In this document: positions 7,803 through 14,982 of the stretch, in pieces
How positions within the stretch are numbered: position 1 is the stretch's first letter
Layout: every line of letters starts with the position of its first letter
DNA from: a virus
Strand: one strand, 5' to 3'
DNA: 64,000 bases
IMG/VR virus record: IMGVR_UViG_3300034104_003784
Span: 1 to 64,000 of that record
The notes under the pieces: model-generated
Seen by the model: the letters and a program-made list of their open reading frames with translations, nothing else
Told to the model about the DNA's origin: nothing
Database searches by the model: none
Program-made: the position numbers and the translations under genes

Positions 7803-8138
7803 ATGGAAACTTGGGTTTTAACAATTGCAATATTTACAGCAAGTACAATTCTTGCAATAATTGGATTCTTTCTAAGAAGTGCTTATAGTACAATCAATAA
7901 ACAAATAGAAGTATTAACTTTGGAAAATCAAAAAAGAATTGAAGATCAAGGAAAGTTAAAAGGTAAGTTTGAATTATTAGAACAAGAGAATAGATTAAAA
8001 CTCTCACACATTGAGGAAAATACTCAACATGAAATCAGAGTAATGGCTACCAAAATAGGTGATTTATCTGATACGGTAGGAGAGTTAGTAAGAATTCAAA
8101 TGAATGGAACAACTAGAAGAAGAAACAATAATAATTAA
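7803..8138 (+). CDS. Membrane-anchored coiled-coil protein (possible spanin or holin partner)
   Basis: 111 residues. One N-terminal transmembrane span (residues about 4-25, VLTIAIFTASTILAIIGFFL) is followed by a long heptad-rich helix (about 30-100: INKQIEVLTLENQKRIEDQG, then KLKGKFELLEQENRLKLSHI) and a basic RRRNNNN end. This single-span plus coiled-coil layout is shared by inner-membrane spanins and some holin partners. Neighbours are the holin-like gene at 8143 and the endolysin at 8687, which supports a lysis role. No lipobox partner for an outer-membrane spanin was identified. Confidence 0.55.
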   Translation: METWVLTIAIFTASTILAIIGFFLRSAYSTINKQIEVLTLENQKRIEDQGKLKGKFELLEQENRLKLSHIEENTQHEIRVMATKIGDLSDTVGELVRIQMNGTTRRRNNNN

Positions 8139-8142
8139 GAAT

Positions 8143-8376
8143 ATGTCAATAAAGAAAAGATGGAATGCACCCACTCCAAAGTTTTGGAAGAAAGTGCAAC
8201 AGATTGCAATAGCAGCAGGAGCAGTAGCAGGTGTTATTATAACAGCTCCTATTACATTACCAGCAGTAGTAGTAACTGCAGCAACTTATGTTGTAACAGC
8301 TGGTACAGTAGCAGCAACATTAGCTCAACTTACAGTTGATGATAAAAAAGTTGAAGAAATAGAAACCCCTAAATAA
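8143..8376 (+). CDS. Holin-like protein
   Basis: The frame extends upstream to 8104 inside the previous gene, but the likely start is ATG 8143, five bases after the preceding stop, giving 77 residues: a basic amphipathic MSIKKRWNAPTPKFWKKVQQ, then two hydrophobic helices (about 20-36 and 40-62, GAVAGVIITAPITLPAVVVT and TYVVTAGTVAATLAQL) and an acidic end. The W-N-A-P-T-P-K-F-W-K-K lead-in followed by two Gly/Ala/Val spans resembles small proteins annotated as holins beside Bacteroidota phage endolysins. Its place two genes before the amidase supports the call. Confidence 0.6.
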   Translation: MSIKKRWNAPTPKFWKKVQQIAIAAGAVAGVIITAPITLPAVVVTAATYVVTAGTVAATLAQLTVDDKKVEEIETPK

Positions 8377-8382
8377 ATAAAA

Positions 8383-8685
8383 ATGGCAAAGAAAGCAGCA
8401 AAAGTAAAAGACCTTGAGGTTGAAGTAAAAACCAAAAAGGTCAAAGCTAAAGTAGTTAAAAAAGACAAGAAGGTTGATGTAACTATTGACACTCCTAAAG
8501 TAGATGTAGCAATCCATAAAGGAGATGCAAAAAAAGAATTTATTCTAGATAGTGAAAAACTTGATGTTCAAGTAACCAAAACTGAAGAAGGTACAGAAGT
8601 TAAAGTAGATGCTAAATCTTCTGGACTTAAAAGAGTAGGTGAATGGTTAGCTAAATTTTATGTGAAAAAATTTAACAAGAAGTAG
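8383..8685 (+). CDS. Lysine-rich repeat protein within the lysis cassette
   Basis: 100 residues with an unusual composition: alternating Val/Lys/Asp strands (LEVEVKTKKVKAKVVKK, VDVTIDTPKVDVAIH, LDVQVTKTEEGTEVKVD) followed by a cationic amphipathic C-terminal helix, LKRVGEWLAKFYVKKFNKK. The alternation suggests a repeat-built beta sheet; the end resembles a membrane-active cationic helix. It lies between the holin-like gene and the endolysin, separated by six bases from the former and one from the latter. A lysis-accessory role is inferred; a DNA- or capsid-associated basic protein is the alternative. No known family recognised. Confidence 0.5.
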   Translation: MAKKAAKVKDLEVEVKTKKVKAKVVKKDKKVDVTIDTPKVDVAIHKGDAKKEFILDSEKLDVQVTKTEEGTEVKVDAKSSGLKRVGEWLAKFYVKKFNKK

Positions 8686-8686
8686 T

Positions 8687-9565
8687 ATGCAAGTATTAAA
8701 GAAAGGAAGTAAGGGTGAATCAGTGAAAACCTTACAAGAATTCTTAAAGATTACAGTAGATGGAGATTTTGGGCCAAAGACAGAGAGTGCTGTAAAATCT
8801 TATCAAAAGAAAAATGGACTAGCAGTAGATGGTGTAGTTGGTCCTAAAACATGGGCTCATATGGGTATTCTTACAACTGATAATGCTGAGAACATTGAAG
8901 TAGCAAAAGCATTAGAAATTAAGAAACATTACATGCCTGTAGGAACATACTTTCCGGGACCAGTTCCTAAAGATTGGATCTTCCTACATCATACTGCCGG
9001 AGGACCTAATCCTTATCAAGTAGCAGATATGTGGGCTAGAGATGACAGAGGTAATGTAGCCACTGAATATATCCTAGGTGGACAATCAGTAGATGGTAAA
9101 TCTAAAACATATGATGGAGAAATGGTACAGTGTTTTCCTGACGGAGGTTATGGATGGCATACTGGTACCGGTAACTCACTAATGCACAGAAATTCTGTAG
9201 CTATAGAAGTATGTTGCATGGGACAGATAGTAAATGGTAAGACTTATGTAAATACTACAGCTGATCCTAGTCAAGTAATTAAACTAGCTAAACCATTTAG
9301 AGGATTCCAATACTGGCATAACTATTCTGAAGCACAGTTAAAAGCTCTTGAAAGCTGGATTAAATTTATTGCTGAAAAGTATTCTATTGATCCTAGAGTA
9401 GGTTTAGTAGAGTATGTTAAAGCAAAAGGTGCTGATGGATTTGATGTACTAGATCTTGATAGAGCAAACAAAACTCCAGGTATGTATTCTCATACTAATG
9501 TAATAAGAGGTAAAGTGGATATGTATCCACATCCTGATTTGATTGATATGTTATTATCGTTGTAG
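8687..9565 (+). CDS. Endolysin: N-acetylmuramoyl-L-alanine amidase with peptidoglycan-binding domain
   Basis: 292 residues. Residues about 1-60 form a PG_binding_1 domain (LKKGSKGESVKTLQEFLKIT, VDGDFGPKTESAVKSYQ, GVVGPKTW). An Amidase_2-type domain follows, with candidate zinc histidines at H101/H102 (FLHHTAGG), H158 (GYGWHTGTG) and H269 (MYSHTNVIRG). The family cuts the amide bond between muramic acid and L-alanine in the cell wall. There is no signal peptide, so release through the holin-like protein at 8143 is expected. The binding domain is N-terminal here. The start follows the previous stop directly. Confidence 0.88.
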   Translation: MQVLKKGSKGESVKTLQEFLKITVDGDFGPKTESAVKSYQKKNGLAVDGVVGPKTWAHMGILTTDNAENIEVAKALEIKKHYMPVGTYFPGPVPKDWIFLHHTAGGPNPYQVADMWARDDRGNVATEYILGGQSVDGKSKTYDGEMVQCFPDGGYGWHTGTGNSLMHRNSVAIEVCCMGQIVNGKTYVNTTADPSQVIKLAKPFRGFQYWHNYSEAQLKALESWIKFIAEKYSIDPRVGLVEYVKAKGADGFDVLDLDRANKTPGMYSHTNVIRGKVDMYPHPDLIDMLLSL

Positions 9566-9566
9566 T

Positions 9567-9725
9567 ATGAAGTTTAGAAACAACTGGAAAAGTCACAAAC
9601 CTAATTGGAAGACAATTACCATTAGAGCTAGAGTATCTATGCTTGATCTGTTCTCTATAGAGATAGACCCAAATAGAAACTTCTACTCTTTTACCATATT
9701 AAACTTAACATTTAAAAATAGATAA
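9567..9725 (+). CDS. Small basic hypothetical protein
   Basis: 52 residues from ATG 9567, one base after the endolysin stop. A longer reading from a TTG at 9543 would run into the endolysin gene and is less likely. The sequence starts MKFRNNWKSHKPNWKTITIR and ends FYSFTILNLTFKNR. It is basic, with short hydrophobic strands, and no membrane span or motif is clear. It sits at the end of the lysis cassette. Confidence 0.45.
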   Translation: MKFRNNWKSHKPNWKTITIRARVSMLDLFSIEIDPNRNFYSFTILNLTFKNR

Positions 9726-9727
9726 CT

Positions 9728-9985
9728 ATGAAAAACGGATTAAAAGGAGTTACAGATGCTACAGTATTTTGTAAGTCAATGAAAAAAGGTGGACCTGCAC
9801 CAATGATAAGATCAATGAAAAGCTATGAAGTTGGTGGTATAACAGATATGTCATCATCTGCAGATAGTGATTGTACTTATGAGATGGTAGGATATCCACC
9901 AAAAAAAGTAAAAAAATGTCCTGGTAATAAAATGTCAAGAAGAAAATATAATAGAAGTAGAAGAGTTCCAGGAATGAGAAACTAA
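9728..9985 (+). CDS. Small basic protein with K-x-G-G motifs
   Basis: 85 residues, rich in K, R, M and S. It carries MKKGGPAPM (about residues 18-26) and SYEVGGITD (about 32-40), the double-glycine signature also seen in the small basic cluster at 21850-24104 and in the giant cargo proteins. The C-terminus, KMSRRKYNRSRRVPGMRN, is strongly cationic and could bind DNA. No hydrophobic segment. It is the last gene before a strong terminator. A virion-internal nucleic-acid-binding role is inferred from composition only. Confidence 0.5.
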   Translation: MKNGLKGVTDATVFCKSMKKGGPAPMIRSMKSYEVGGITDMSSSADSDCTYEMVGYPPKKVKKCPGNKMSRRKYNRSRRVPGMRN

Positions 9986-10008
9986 AATAAAATTATACTA
10001 CATATAGT

Positions 10009-10040
10009 AATCCAGGTATGTTCCATGCCTGGATTTTTTT
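10009..10040 (+). terminator. Strong rho-independent terminator
   Basis: A 12-bp hairpin: AATCCAGGTATG pairs with CATGCCTGGATT (one T-G pair) around the loop TTC, followed by a T-run. It separates the lysis block from the packaging block. Confidence 0.9.
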
Positions 10041-10049
10041 GTTTAAATA

Positions 10050-10079
10050 TTTGTAGTTTAAACTTTTTTAATATATTTG
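10050..10079 (+). promoter_or_regulatory. Bacteroidota-type promoter (TTTG -33, TATATTTG -7)
   Basis: TTTG at 10050-10053 and TATATTTG at 10072-10079 are separated by 18 bases, close to the Bacteroidota primary-sigma consensus TTTG-N19-TAnnTTTG. It lies just after the terminator at 10009 and 22 bases before the start at 10102. This is the best host-type promoter in the window and should drive the packaging genes. Confidence 0.7.
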
Positions 10080-10101
10080 TCTAAACTTTAAAAATATAAA
10101 A

Positions 10102-10413
10102 ATGGAAAATCAAGAAAACCAAAAGGGTTTTACACCTGAGGAAATGGAAGCAAAAAGAAAAGAAATGCTTAAATTTTACAAAGACTCACTACCTTATTTA
10201 GAAGCACAACTTCAATATGAAGAGATGCTTTTTAAAATTGATGAGGTTAGATTTAAAAGAACAGGTATTCAAGTGCAGTATGGTATGATGATGAATCAAG
10301 TTCAAAATGAAGAGAATAATGGTTTAATGGAAGATGATGAAAGAGAAGAAAATATTGAGCAATCAATTCCTGAACCAAGAACTACTGAAAGAAAATTAAA
10401 AAGAGAAGTGTAA
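10102..10413 (+). CDS. Hypothetical acidic helical protein
   Basis: 103 residues, nearly all helix-prone and charged (GFTPEEMEAKRKEMLKFYKD, PYLEAQLQYEEMLFKIDEVR), with an acidic EENNGLMEDDEREEN segment and a basic KLKREV end. It is the first gene after a strong promoter and shares a TAATG junction with the next gene. Its size and position would be compatible with an assembly chaperone or small terminase partner. No recognisable family. Confidence 0.55.
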   Translation: MENQENQKGFTPEEMEAKRKEMLKFYKDSLPYLEAQLQYEEMLFKIDEVRFKRTGIQVQYGMMMNQVQNEENNGLMEDDEREENIEQSIPEPRTTERKLKREV

Positions 10414-10772
10414 TGGCTTTAGTAAATCAAGTACAAAAAAGAGTAGTAATGTCTGTAAAAGACATTATTAAATATCAGATATTAACTCATTGCTATATTA
10501 ACCGTATAGTAATGAGTGAGTCTGACTTACAATGCTTGACTTTGCTTAGTGAACTTGGACCTATTGAATTAACTGGATTTTGTTATGAAGCTTCAGAAGA
10601 ACATTCTATTTTTAAATCAGAACAAACAGTAAGAAACTGTATAAATAAATGTGAGAAGAATGGATTAGTTTTAAAAGATTCAAAAAACAAAAAAATAATA
10701 ATGATTAATCCAGTTTTAAAAATTCAAACAGAGGGTAGTATTTTGTTAGATTATAAATTTCTTGGTAAATGA
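10413..10772 (+). CDS. Hypothetical protein with possible winged-helix fold
   Basis: 119 residues. Helices MSVKDIIKYQILTHCYINRI and ESDLQCLTLLSELG are followed by SEQTVRNCINKCEKNGLVLK and the hairpin-like DSKNKKIIMINPVLKIQ. That order (helix-turn-helix, then a basic beta wing) resembles a winged-helix DNA-binding domain. It is coupled to its neighbours by TAATG and ATGA junctions and precedes the HU/IHF-like gene. It could be a transcription factor or the DNA-recognition part of a small terminase. Moderate doubt. Confidence 0.5.
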   Translation: MALVNQVQKRVVMSVKDIIKYQILTHCYINRIVMSESDLQCLTLLSELGPIELTGFCYEASEEHSIFKSEQTVRNCINKCEKNGLVLKDSKNKKIIMINPVLKIQTEGSILLDYKFLGK

Positions 10773-11173
10773 TACCAAAAAAGTCAAACTTACTCTATAG
10801 AGAATTAGCAGAGGAAATGAACATTCCTGTTGAACTTGTAGAAGATTTAATTCAAACTTTTTATAAAGAGATAAGAAGTAGTCTAACTAATTTAAAACAT
10901 CCTCGGATAAATGTTGAAGGATTAGGTTTATTTGAAGCAAGACCAAGCATGGTTAAAAAATCTATTGATCGGTATAAAAAAGGATTAGTGTCACATGACA
11001 CATCAACATTCAAAGCTTATTATAATAAGAAAATGCTTGAAGATAAAGTTGAAGCTCTTGAAAAGCTAAGTCAAAAAATAGATGAAGATGCTTTAGAAAA
11101 AGAAATTTTTAAAAAGAAAAAAGATGAAAAATACATTAAAACTAATTTGGCAGAACCGGAATCAGATAATTGA
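10769..11173 (+). CDS. HU/IHF-like DNA-binding protein
   Basis: 134 residues. The first 80 match the HU/IHF layout: LYRELAEEMNIPVELVEDLI, a helix TFYKEIRSSLTNL, then RINVEGLGLFEARPSMVKKS, where the G-L-G-x-F strand leads to the DNA-gripping arm. The remaining 50 residues are a charged helical extension (EDKVEALEKLSQKIDEDALE, KEIFKKKKDEK) longer than in cellular HU. HU/IHF family members bend DNA, and crAss-like phages commonly encode them near the packaging genes. It is coupled by ATGA to the previous gene and overlaps the next by about 50 bases. Confidence 0.75.
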   Translation: MIPKKSNLLYRELAEEMNIPVELVEDLIQTFYKEIRSSLTNLKHPRINVEGLGLFEARPSMVKKSIDRYKKGLVSHDTSTFKAYYNKKMLEDKVEALEKLSQKIDEDALEKEIFKKKKDEKYIKTNLAEPESDN

Positions 11174-11423
11174 GGGTATAACAAATTCTGTTATTCGGGA
11201 TGAAACTGTAGAAGAAATAGCAAGATTGAGATATTCTATCTGTGAAGAATGTCCAAGCAAAGGTAGAAAATGTGCTATAAAAGGTACTGCTCCTTGTTGC
11301 AATGAATGTGGATGCTCACTTAATTTTAAAACCAGATCACTATCATCATCATGTCCATTAGATAAATGGGATGCTATTGCTACTGAAGAGGAAGAAGATG
11401 CATTAGAAAAACTTAAAGATTAA
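11124..11423 (+). CDS. Zinc-ribbon-like small protein
   Basis: 99 residues if started at ATG 11124, which overlaps the HU-like gene. The core CEECPSKGRKC, then CCNECGCSLNFKTR, then CPLDKW has the paired cysteines of a zinc-binding ribbon (CxxC, CxxCxC, single C). The N-terminal helix (IIEGITNSVIRDETVEEIAR) and acidic C-terminus (ATEEEEDALEKLKD) flank it. Similar small cysteine-knuckle proteins occur near phage packaging genes, where their role is unknown. A later start is possible, because the first 15 residues overlap the upstream reading frame. Confidence 0.6.
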   Translation: MKNTLKLIWQNRNQIIEGITNSVIRDETVEEIARLRYSICEECPSKGRKCAIKGTAPCCNECGCSLNFKTRSLSSSCPLDKWDAIATEEEEDALEKLKD

Positions 11424-11427
11424 TAAT

Positions 11428-12258
11428 ATGATTGTATTTAATGCAGATAATCATAGTTATACCAGTATTGATGGAGAAGCTATTGATTGGATAAGTGTAA
11501 CCACACTTGTTTCACATTTTAAGAAACCTTTTGATGCAAAGAAAGTTGCTGAAAGAGTTAGTAAAAGTAAAAGATCAAAATGGTATGGTATTGATCCAGT
11601 AATTATCCAACAAATCTGGACAAATGAAGCTGACAGATCTACTACACTAGGGACATGGTATCATAACCAAAGAGAAGATGATATCTGTTCTTTAGCATCA
11701 ATGGAAAGAGAAGGTGTTACAGTACCTGTATTTAAACCAACTGAACTTAAAGAAGGTGACAAAATTGCACCATCACAAAAACTAGAACCAGGCGTGTATC
11801 CAGAACATATGGTTTATCTCAGATCAATAGGTATCTGTGGACAATCAGATTTAGTTGAAGTAGTCAATGGTAAAGTAAATATCATTGACTACAAGACTAA
11901 TAAAAAAATTGATACAGAATCATATGTAGATTGGGAAGGTAAATCAGAAATGATGTTACCACCAGTAGATAATCTTGAAGATTGTAATTTTTATCATTAT
12001 GCTTTACAATTGAGTGTTTATATGTACATTATATTGAAGCATAATCCTAAACTAAAACCGGGAAAAATATTTATTCATCATATAATCTTTGAAGTAGAAA
12101 GAGAAGATAACTGGGGCTATCCAATAACGAAGTTAGATGAAAATGGGGAACCTGTTGTAAAAGAAGTCATACCAATTGCAATACCATATTTAATAGATGA
12201 AGTACAAGCAATAATTCATTATCTTTATGATAACAAATCTAAAATTAAAAAGAAATAA
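11428..12258 (+). CDS. PD-(D/E)XK family nuclease (RecB/exonuclease-like)
   Basis: 276 residues. The N-terminus, HSYTSIDGEAIDWISVTTLV, matches the H-x-Y-x-x-x-G-x-x-I-x-S-V-T opening of phage PD-(D/E)XK exonucleases. Catalytic-type residues are D141 (GQSDLVE), D154 and K156 (IIDYKTNKK). A Q-L-S-x-Y helix follows (Q194-Y198). Enzymes of this kind degrade or trim DNA using divalent metal. Genes of this family sit next to the terminase in crAss-like phages, suggesting a role in packaging or genome processing. The start follows the zinc-ribbon gene by four bases, and the stop overlaps the next start. Confidence 0.82.
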   Translation: MIVFNADNHSYTSIDGEAIDWISVTTLVSHFKKPFDAKKVAERVSKSKRSKWYGIDPVIIQQIWTNEADRSTTLGTWYHNQREDDICSLASMEREGVTVPVFKPTELKEGDKIAPSQKLEPGVYPEHMVYLRSIGICGQSDLVEVVNGKVNIIDYKTNKKIDTESYVDWEGKSEMMLPPVDNLEDCNFYHYALQLSVYMYIILKHNPKLKPGKIFIHHIIFEVEREDNWGYPITKLDENGEPVVKEVIPIAIPYLIDEVQAIIHYLYDNKSKIKKK

Positions 12259-12773
12259 TGTTTACAAAACTATTTGATGTTCAGAATGGAGTGGTAATAC
12301 CTACTGAACATTGTTATACATTAAAAGCTTTAAAAGATGTTATGGATGAATATCCAGAAGATTATTTAAAGATTTATCTTTATTTATTTTACATGGCATG
12401 TCCTAATCCGGACCTTAATCCTTTTTTCTTTACACCGGATGTAGACAAAGAACATATAATACTAGAACAGATTGATGCAGATTTTTCTACCGAGGATGAA
12501 ACAATCTTTATAGCCTTACAGTTTTGTCAAAGAATGTATGAAACTCCTACATCAAGAGCATATAAAGGTATTGCTTCCATGTTAGATAGATTAGGAAGAT
12601 ATATGGAACATACACCAATTACCCATGGTAGGGATGGTAACTTTAATTCACTTATTGCTGCAGCTAAAAACTATGAGGCAATAAGACAATCATTTAAAGG
12701 TGCTTATAAGGATCTTCAAGAAGAACAATCAAGTAGAGTAAGAGGTGGCCAAGGATTAGCATATGACATGTAA
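12258..12773 (+). CDS. Conserved-type protein upstream of terminase (candidate small-terminase role)
   Basis: 171 residues, mostly helical (TLKALKDVMDEYPEDYLKIY, TIFIALQFCQRMY, SLIAAAKNYEAIRQSFKGAY). It includes a conserved-looking PNPDLNPFFFTPDVDKEHII segment. The TAATG junctions on both sides show tight coupling with the nuclease and TerL. Phage small terminase subunits often sit immediately upstream of the large subunit, so that role is possible by position, but no DNA-binding motif is evident. An alternative is a structural or assembly protein. Confidence 0.5.
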   Translation: MFTKLFDVQNGVVIPTEHCYTLKALKDVMDEYPEDYLKIYLYLFYMACPNPDLNPFFFTPDVDKEHIILEQIDADFSTEDETIFIALQFCQRMYETPTSRAYKGIASMLDRLGRYMEHTPITHGRDGNFNSLIAAAKNYEAIRQSFKGAYKDLQEEQSSRVRGGQGLAYDM

Positions 12774-14977
12774 TGAGTGAAATTTATCAAGACATACCAA
12801 CCTATGACAACGGAAACTGGACAACCACAAGTTTTAAATCCAGAGATGACTTCAGTGTATTCATCAGAGATTTATTTAAAGAACCTGGAAAATATAATTT
12901 TAATGAAACAACCAATAAAATATTTATTTCAGAGTCAGAAAAATTTAAAAAAGATGGAGTATATTGTACAGCTCCCTTTAAATCCAAAGACTTTATAAAT
13001 TATTGGGATGAGCAAAAGATTAAATGCCGCAAAGGCATCATAGTTAAAGATGGTGATGATACATGGTTTCTTGCAAGAGAATACTATATGTGGTTAAACT
13101 TCCTACCTATCTTTGATAAGGAAGAACAAAAATTTGGTTTTGCTAAAATCAGAGATGCTCAGTATCACTTAGCTCTTTATGAACTTCTTGCAGAGCTAAA
13201 CTATAAACATGCAGCCATTTTAAAGAAACGGCAGATAGCTTCTTCTTATTATCATATGGGTAAGTTTATAAATCAGCAATGGTTTGAGGCAGGGGTTACT
13301 TTAAAGATGGGAGCTAGTCTTAAAGATTATATTAATGAGAAAGGATCCTGGAAATTCTTACAAGAATATGCTGCATTCTTAAATGAGCATACAGCATGGT
13401 ATAGACCTATGTCACCAGACAAAGTAATGATGTGGCAACAAAAGATCCAAGTAAGACGAGGAGATAGAAATACAGAAGTTGGTCTCAAAGGTACAATACA
13501 AGGTATGTCATTTGAGAAAGATCCAACAAATGGTGTAGGGGGTCCGGTTAAATACTTCTTTCATGAGGAGGCAGGAATTGCTCCTAAGATGGATCAGACA
13601 TATGAGTACATGCGCCCGGCCATGAGATCTGGTATGATCACAACAGGTATGTTTATAGCTGCAGGATCTGTAGGTGATTTATCACAATGTCTTCCTCTTA
13701 AGGATATGATCATGAATCCTACAGCTAAAGATATCTATGCAGTGGAAACTGATCTTATAGATGATAAAGGTACTACAGGTTTATCAGGTTTATTTATTCC
13801 TGAACAATGGTCTATGCCACCTTATATAGATGATTATGGTAATTCACTTGTAGAAGATGCATTAGAAGCATTAGAAAAACAATTTAAACAGTGGAAAGAA
13901 GAGTTAGCTCCAGAAGAGTATCAGCTCAGAATATCACAGCATCCAAGAAATATTAAAGAAGCATTTGCACATAGAACAGTATCTGTATTTCCTCCACATC
14001 TTCTTACTGCTCAAGAAAGAAGAATAGAAGATAAGGAGTATGGTTATGAATATTTAGATATATCTACTGATGCTGAAGGAAAACCAAGTTTTATTAAAAG
14101 TAATAAAAGGCCAATAATGGAATTTCCAATAAACAAAAAAACCGAAGATAAAACCGGTTGTATTGTTGTTTGGGAAAGACCAATAGATAATCCAGAATTT
14201 GGATATTATTATGCTTCTATTGACCCGGTAGGTGAAGGTAAAACTACAACTTCAGAATCTCTATGTTCTATCTACATAATGAAAGCACCTACTGAAGTTA
14301 CTAAAGTTACAGGAACAGAAACAGAAACCTATGTAGAGCAAGGTAAAATAGTAGCTGCTTGGTGTGGTAGATATGATGATATAAATCAAACACATAAACA
14401 ACTAGAGTTCCTTATTGAAATTTATAATGCATGGACACTAGTAGAAAATAATATTTCTTTGTTTATCCAATATATGATCCAAAGAAGAAAACAAAAATAT
14501 TTAGTACCCAAAAGTCAAATCATGTTCTTAAAAGATCTTGGATCTAATGCTAATGTATTTCAGGAATATGGTTGGAAAAATACAGGTACACTATTTAAAG
14601 CACATCTTCTTAGTTATGCTATAGAGTTTACTAAAGAAGAATTAGATCAAGAGTTAAAAACAGATGGTACAGTTGTAAGAACAACATATGGTATAGAAAG
14701 AATTCCAGATCCAATGTTGATCAAAGAAATGAGAGAATATTCACCAGGAGTCAATGTGGATAGATTAGTTTCTTTTGCTGCACTTGTAGCTTTTATGAAA
14801 ATTCAACAGTCTAATAGAGGTTATAATAAAAGAACAATATTAGATGATGTAGCTAAAAACTTGCAAAAGTCAGAAAATTTGTTTAAATTAAATAAGAGTC
14901 TTTTCCGTAACATGGGTAAGGGTGCATCTTTTAATAATCAAAATTTTAAAAGATCACCTTTCAAAAATATTAAATAA
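12773..14977 (+). CDS. terL: Terminase large subunit
   Basis: 734 residues, normal for crAss-like TerL. The ATPase half contains a candidate Walker A-like segment, LKKRQIASSYY (residues 150-160), and a clear Walker B, YFFHEEAG (261-268, catalytic glutamates E265/E266). The nuclease half contains YYASIDPVGEG with acidic D484, then FLKDLGS with D588, typical of the RNase H-like two-metal site. TerL is the motor that packages DNA into the prohead and cuts it. Its neighbours, a nuclease upstream and the portal downstream, fit. The start is coupled to the previous gene by TAATG. Confidence 0.92.
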   Translation: MSEIYQDIPTYDNGNWTTTSFKSRDDFSVFIRDLFKEPGKYNFNETTNKIFISESEKFKKDGVYCTAPFKSKDFINYWDEQKIKCRKGIIVKDGDDTWFLAREYYMWLNFLPIFDKEEQKFGFAKIRDAQYHLALYELLAELNYKHAAILKKRQIASSYYHMGKFINQQWFEAGVTLKMGASLKDYINEKGSWKFLQEYAAFLNEHTAWYRPMSPDKVMMWQQKIQVRRGDRNTEVGLKGTIQGMSFEKDPTNGVGGPVKYFFHEEAGIAPKMDQTYEYMRPAMRSGMITTGMFIAAGSVGDLSQCLPLKDMIMNPTAKDIYAVETDLIDDKGTTGLSGLFIPEQWSMPPYIDDYGNSLVEDALEALEKQFKQWKEELAPEEYQLRISQHPRNIKEAFAHRTVSVFPPHLLTAQERRIEDKEYGYEYLDISTDAEGKPSFIKSNKRPIMEFPINKKTEDKTGCIVVWERPIDNPEFGYYYASIDPVGEGKTTTSESLCSIYIMKAPTEVTKVTGTETETYVEQGKIVAAWCGRYDDINQTHKQLEFLIEIYNAWTLVENNISLFIQYMIQRRKQKYLVPKSQIMFLKDLGSNANVFQEYGWKNTGTLFKAHLLSYAIEFTKEELDQELKTDGTVVRTTYGIERIPDPMLIKEMREYSPGVNVDRLVSFAALVAFMKIQQSNRGYNKRTILDDVAKNLQKSENLFKLNKSLFRNMGKGASFNNQNFKRSPFKNIK

Positions 14978-14982
14978 AAGTT

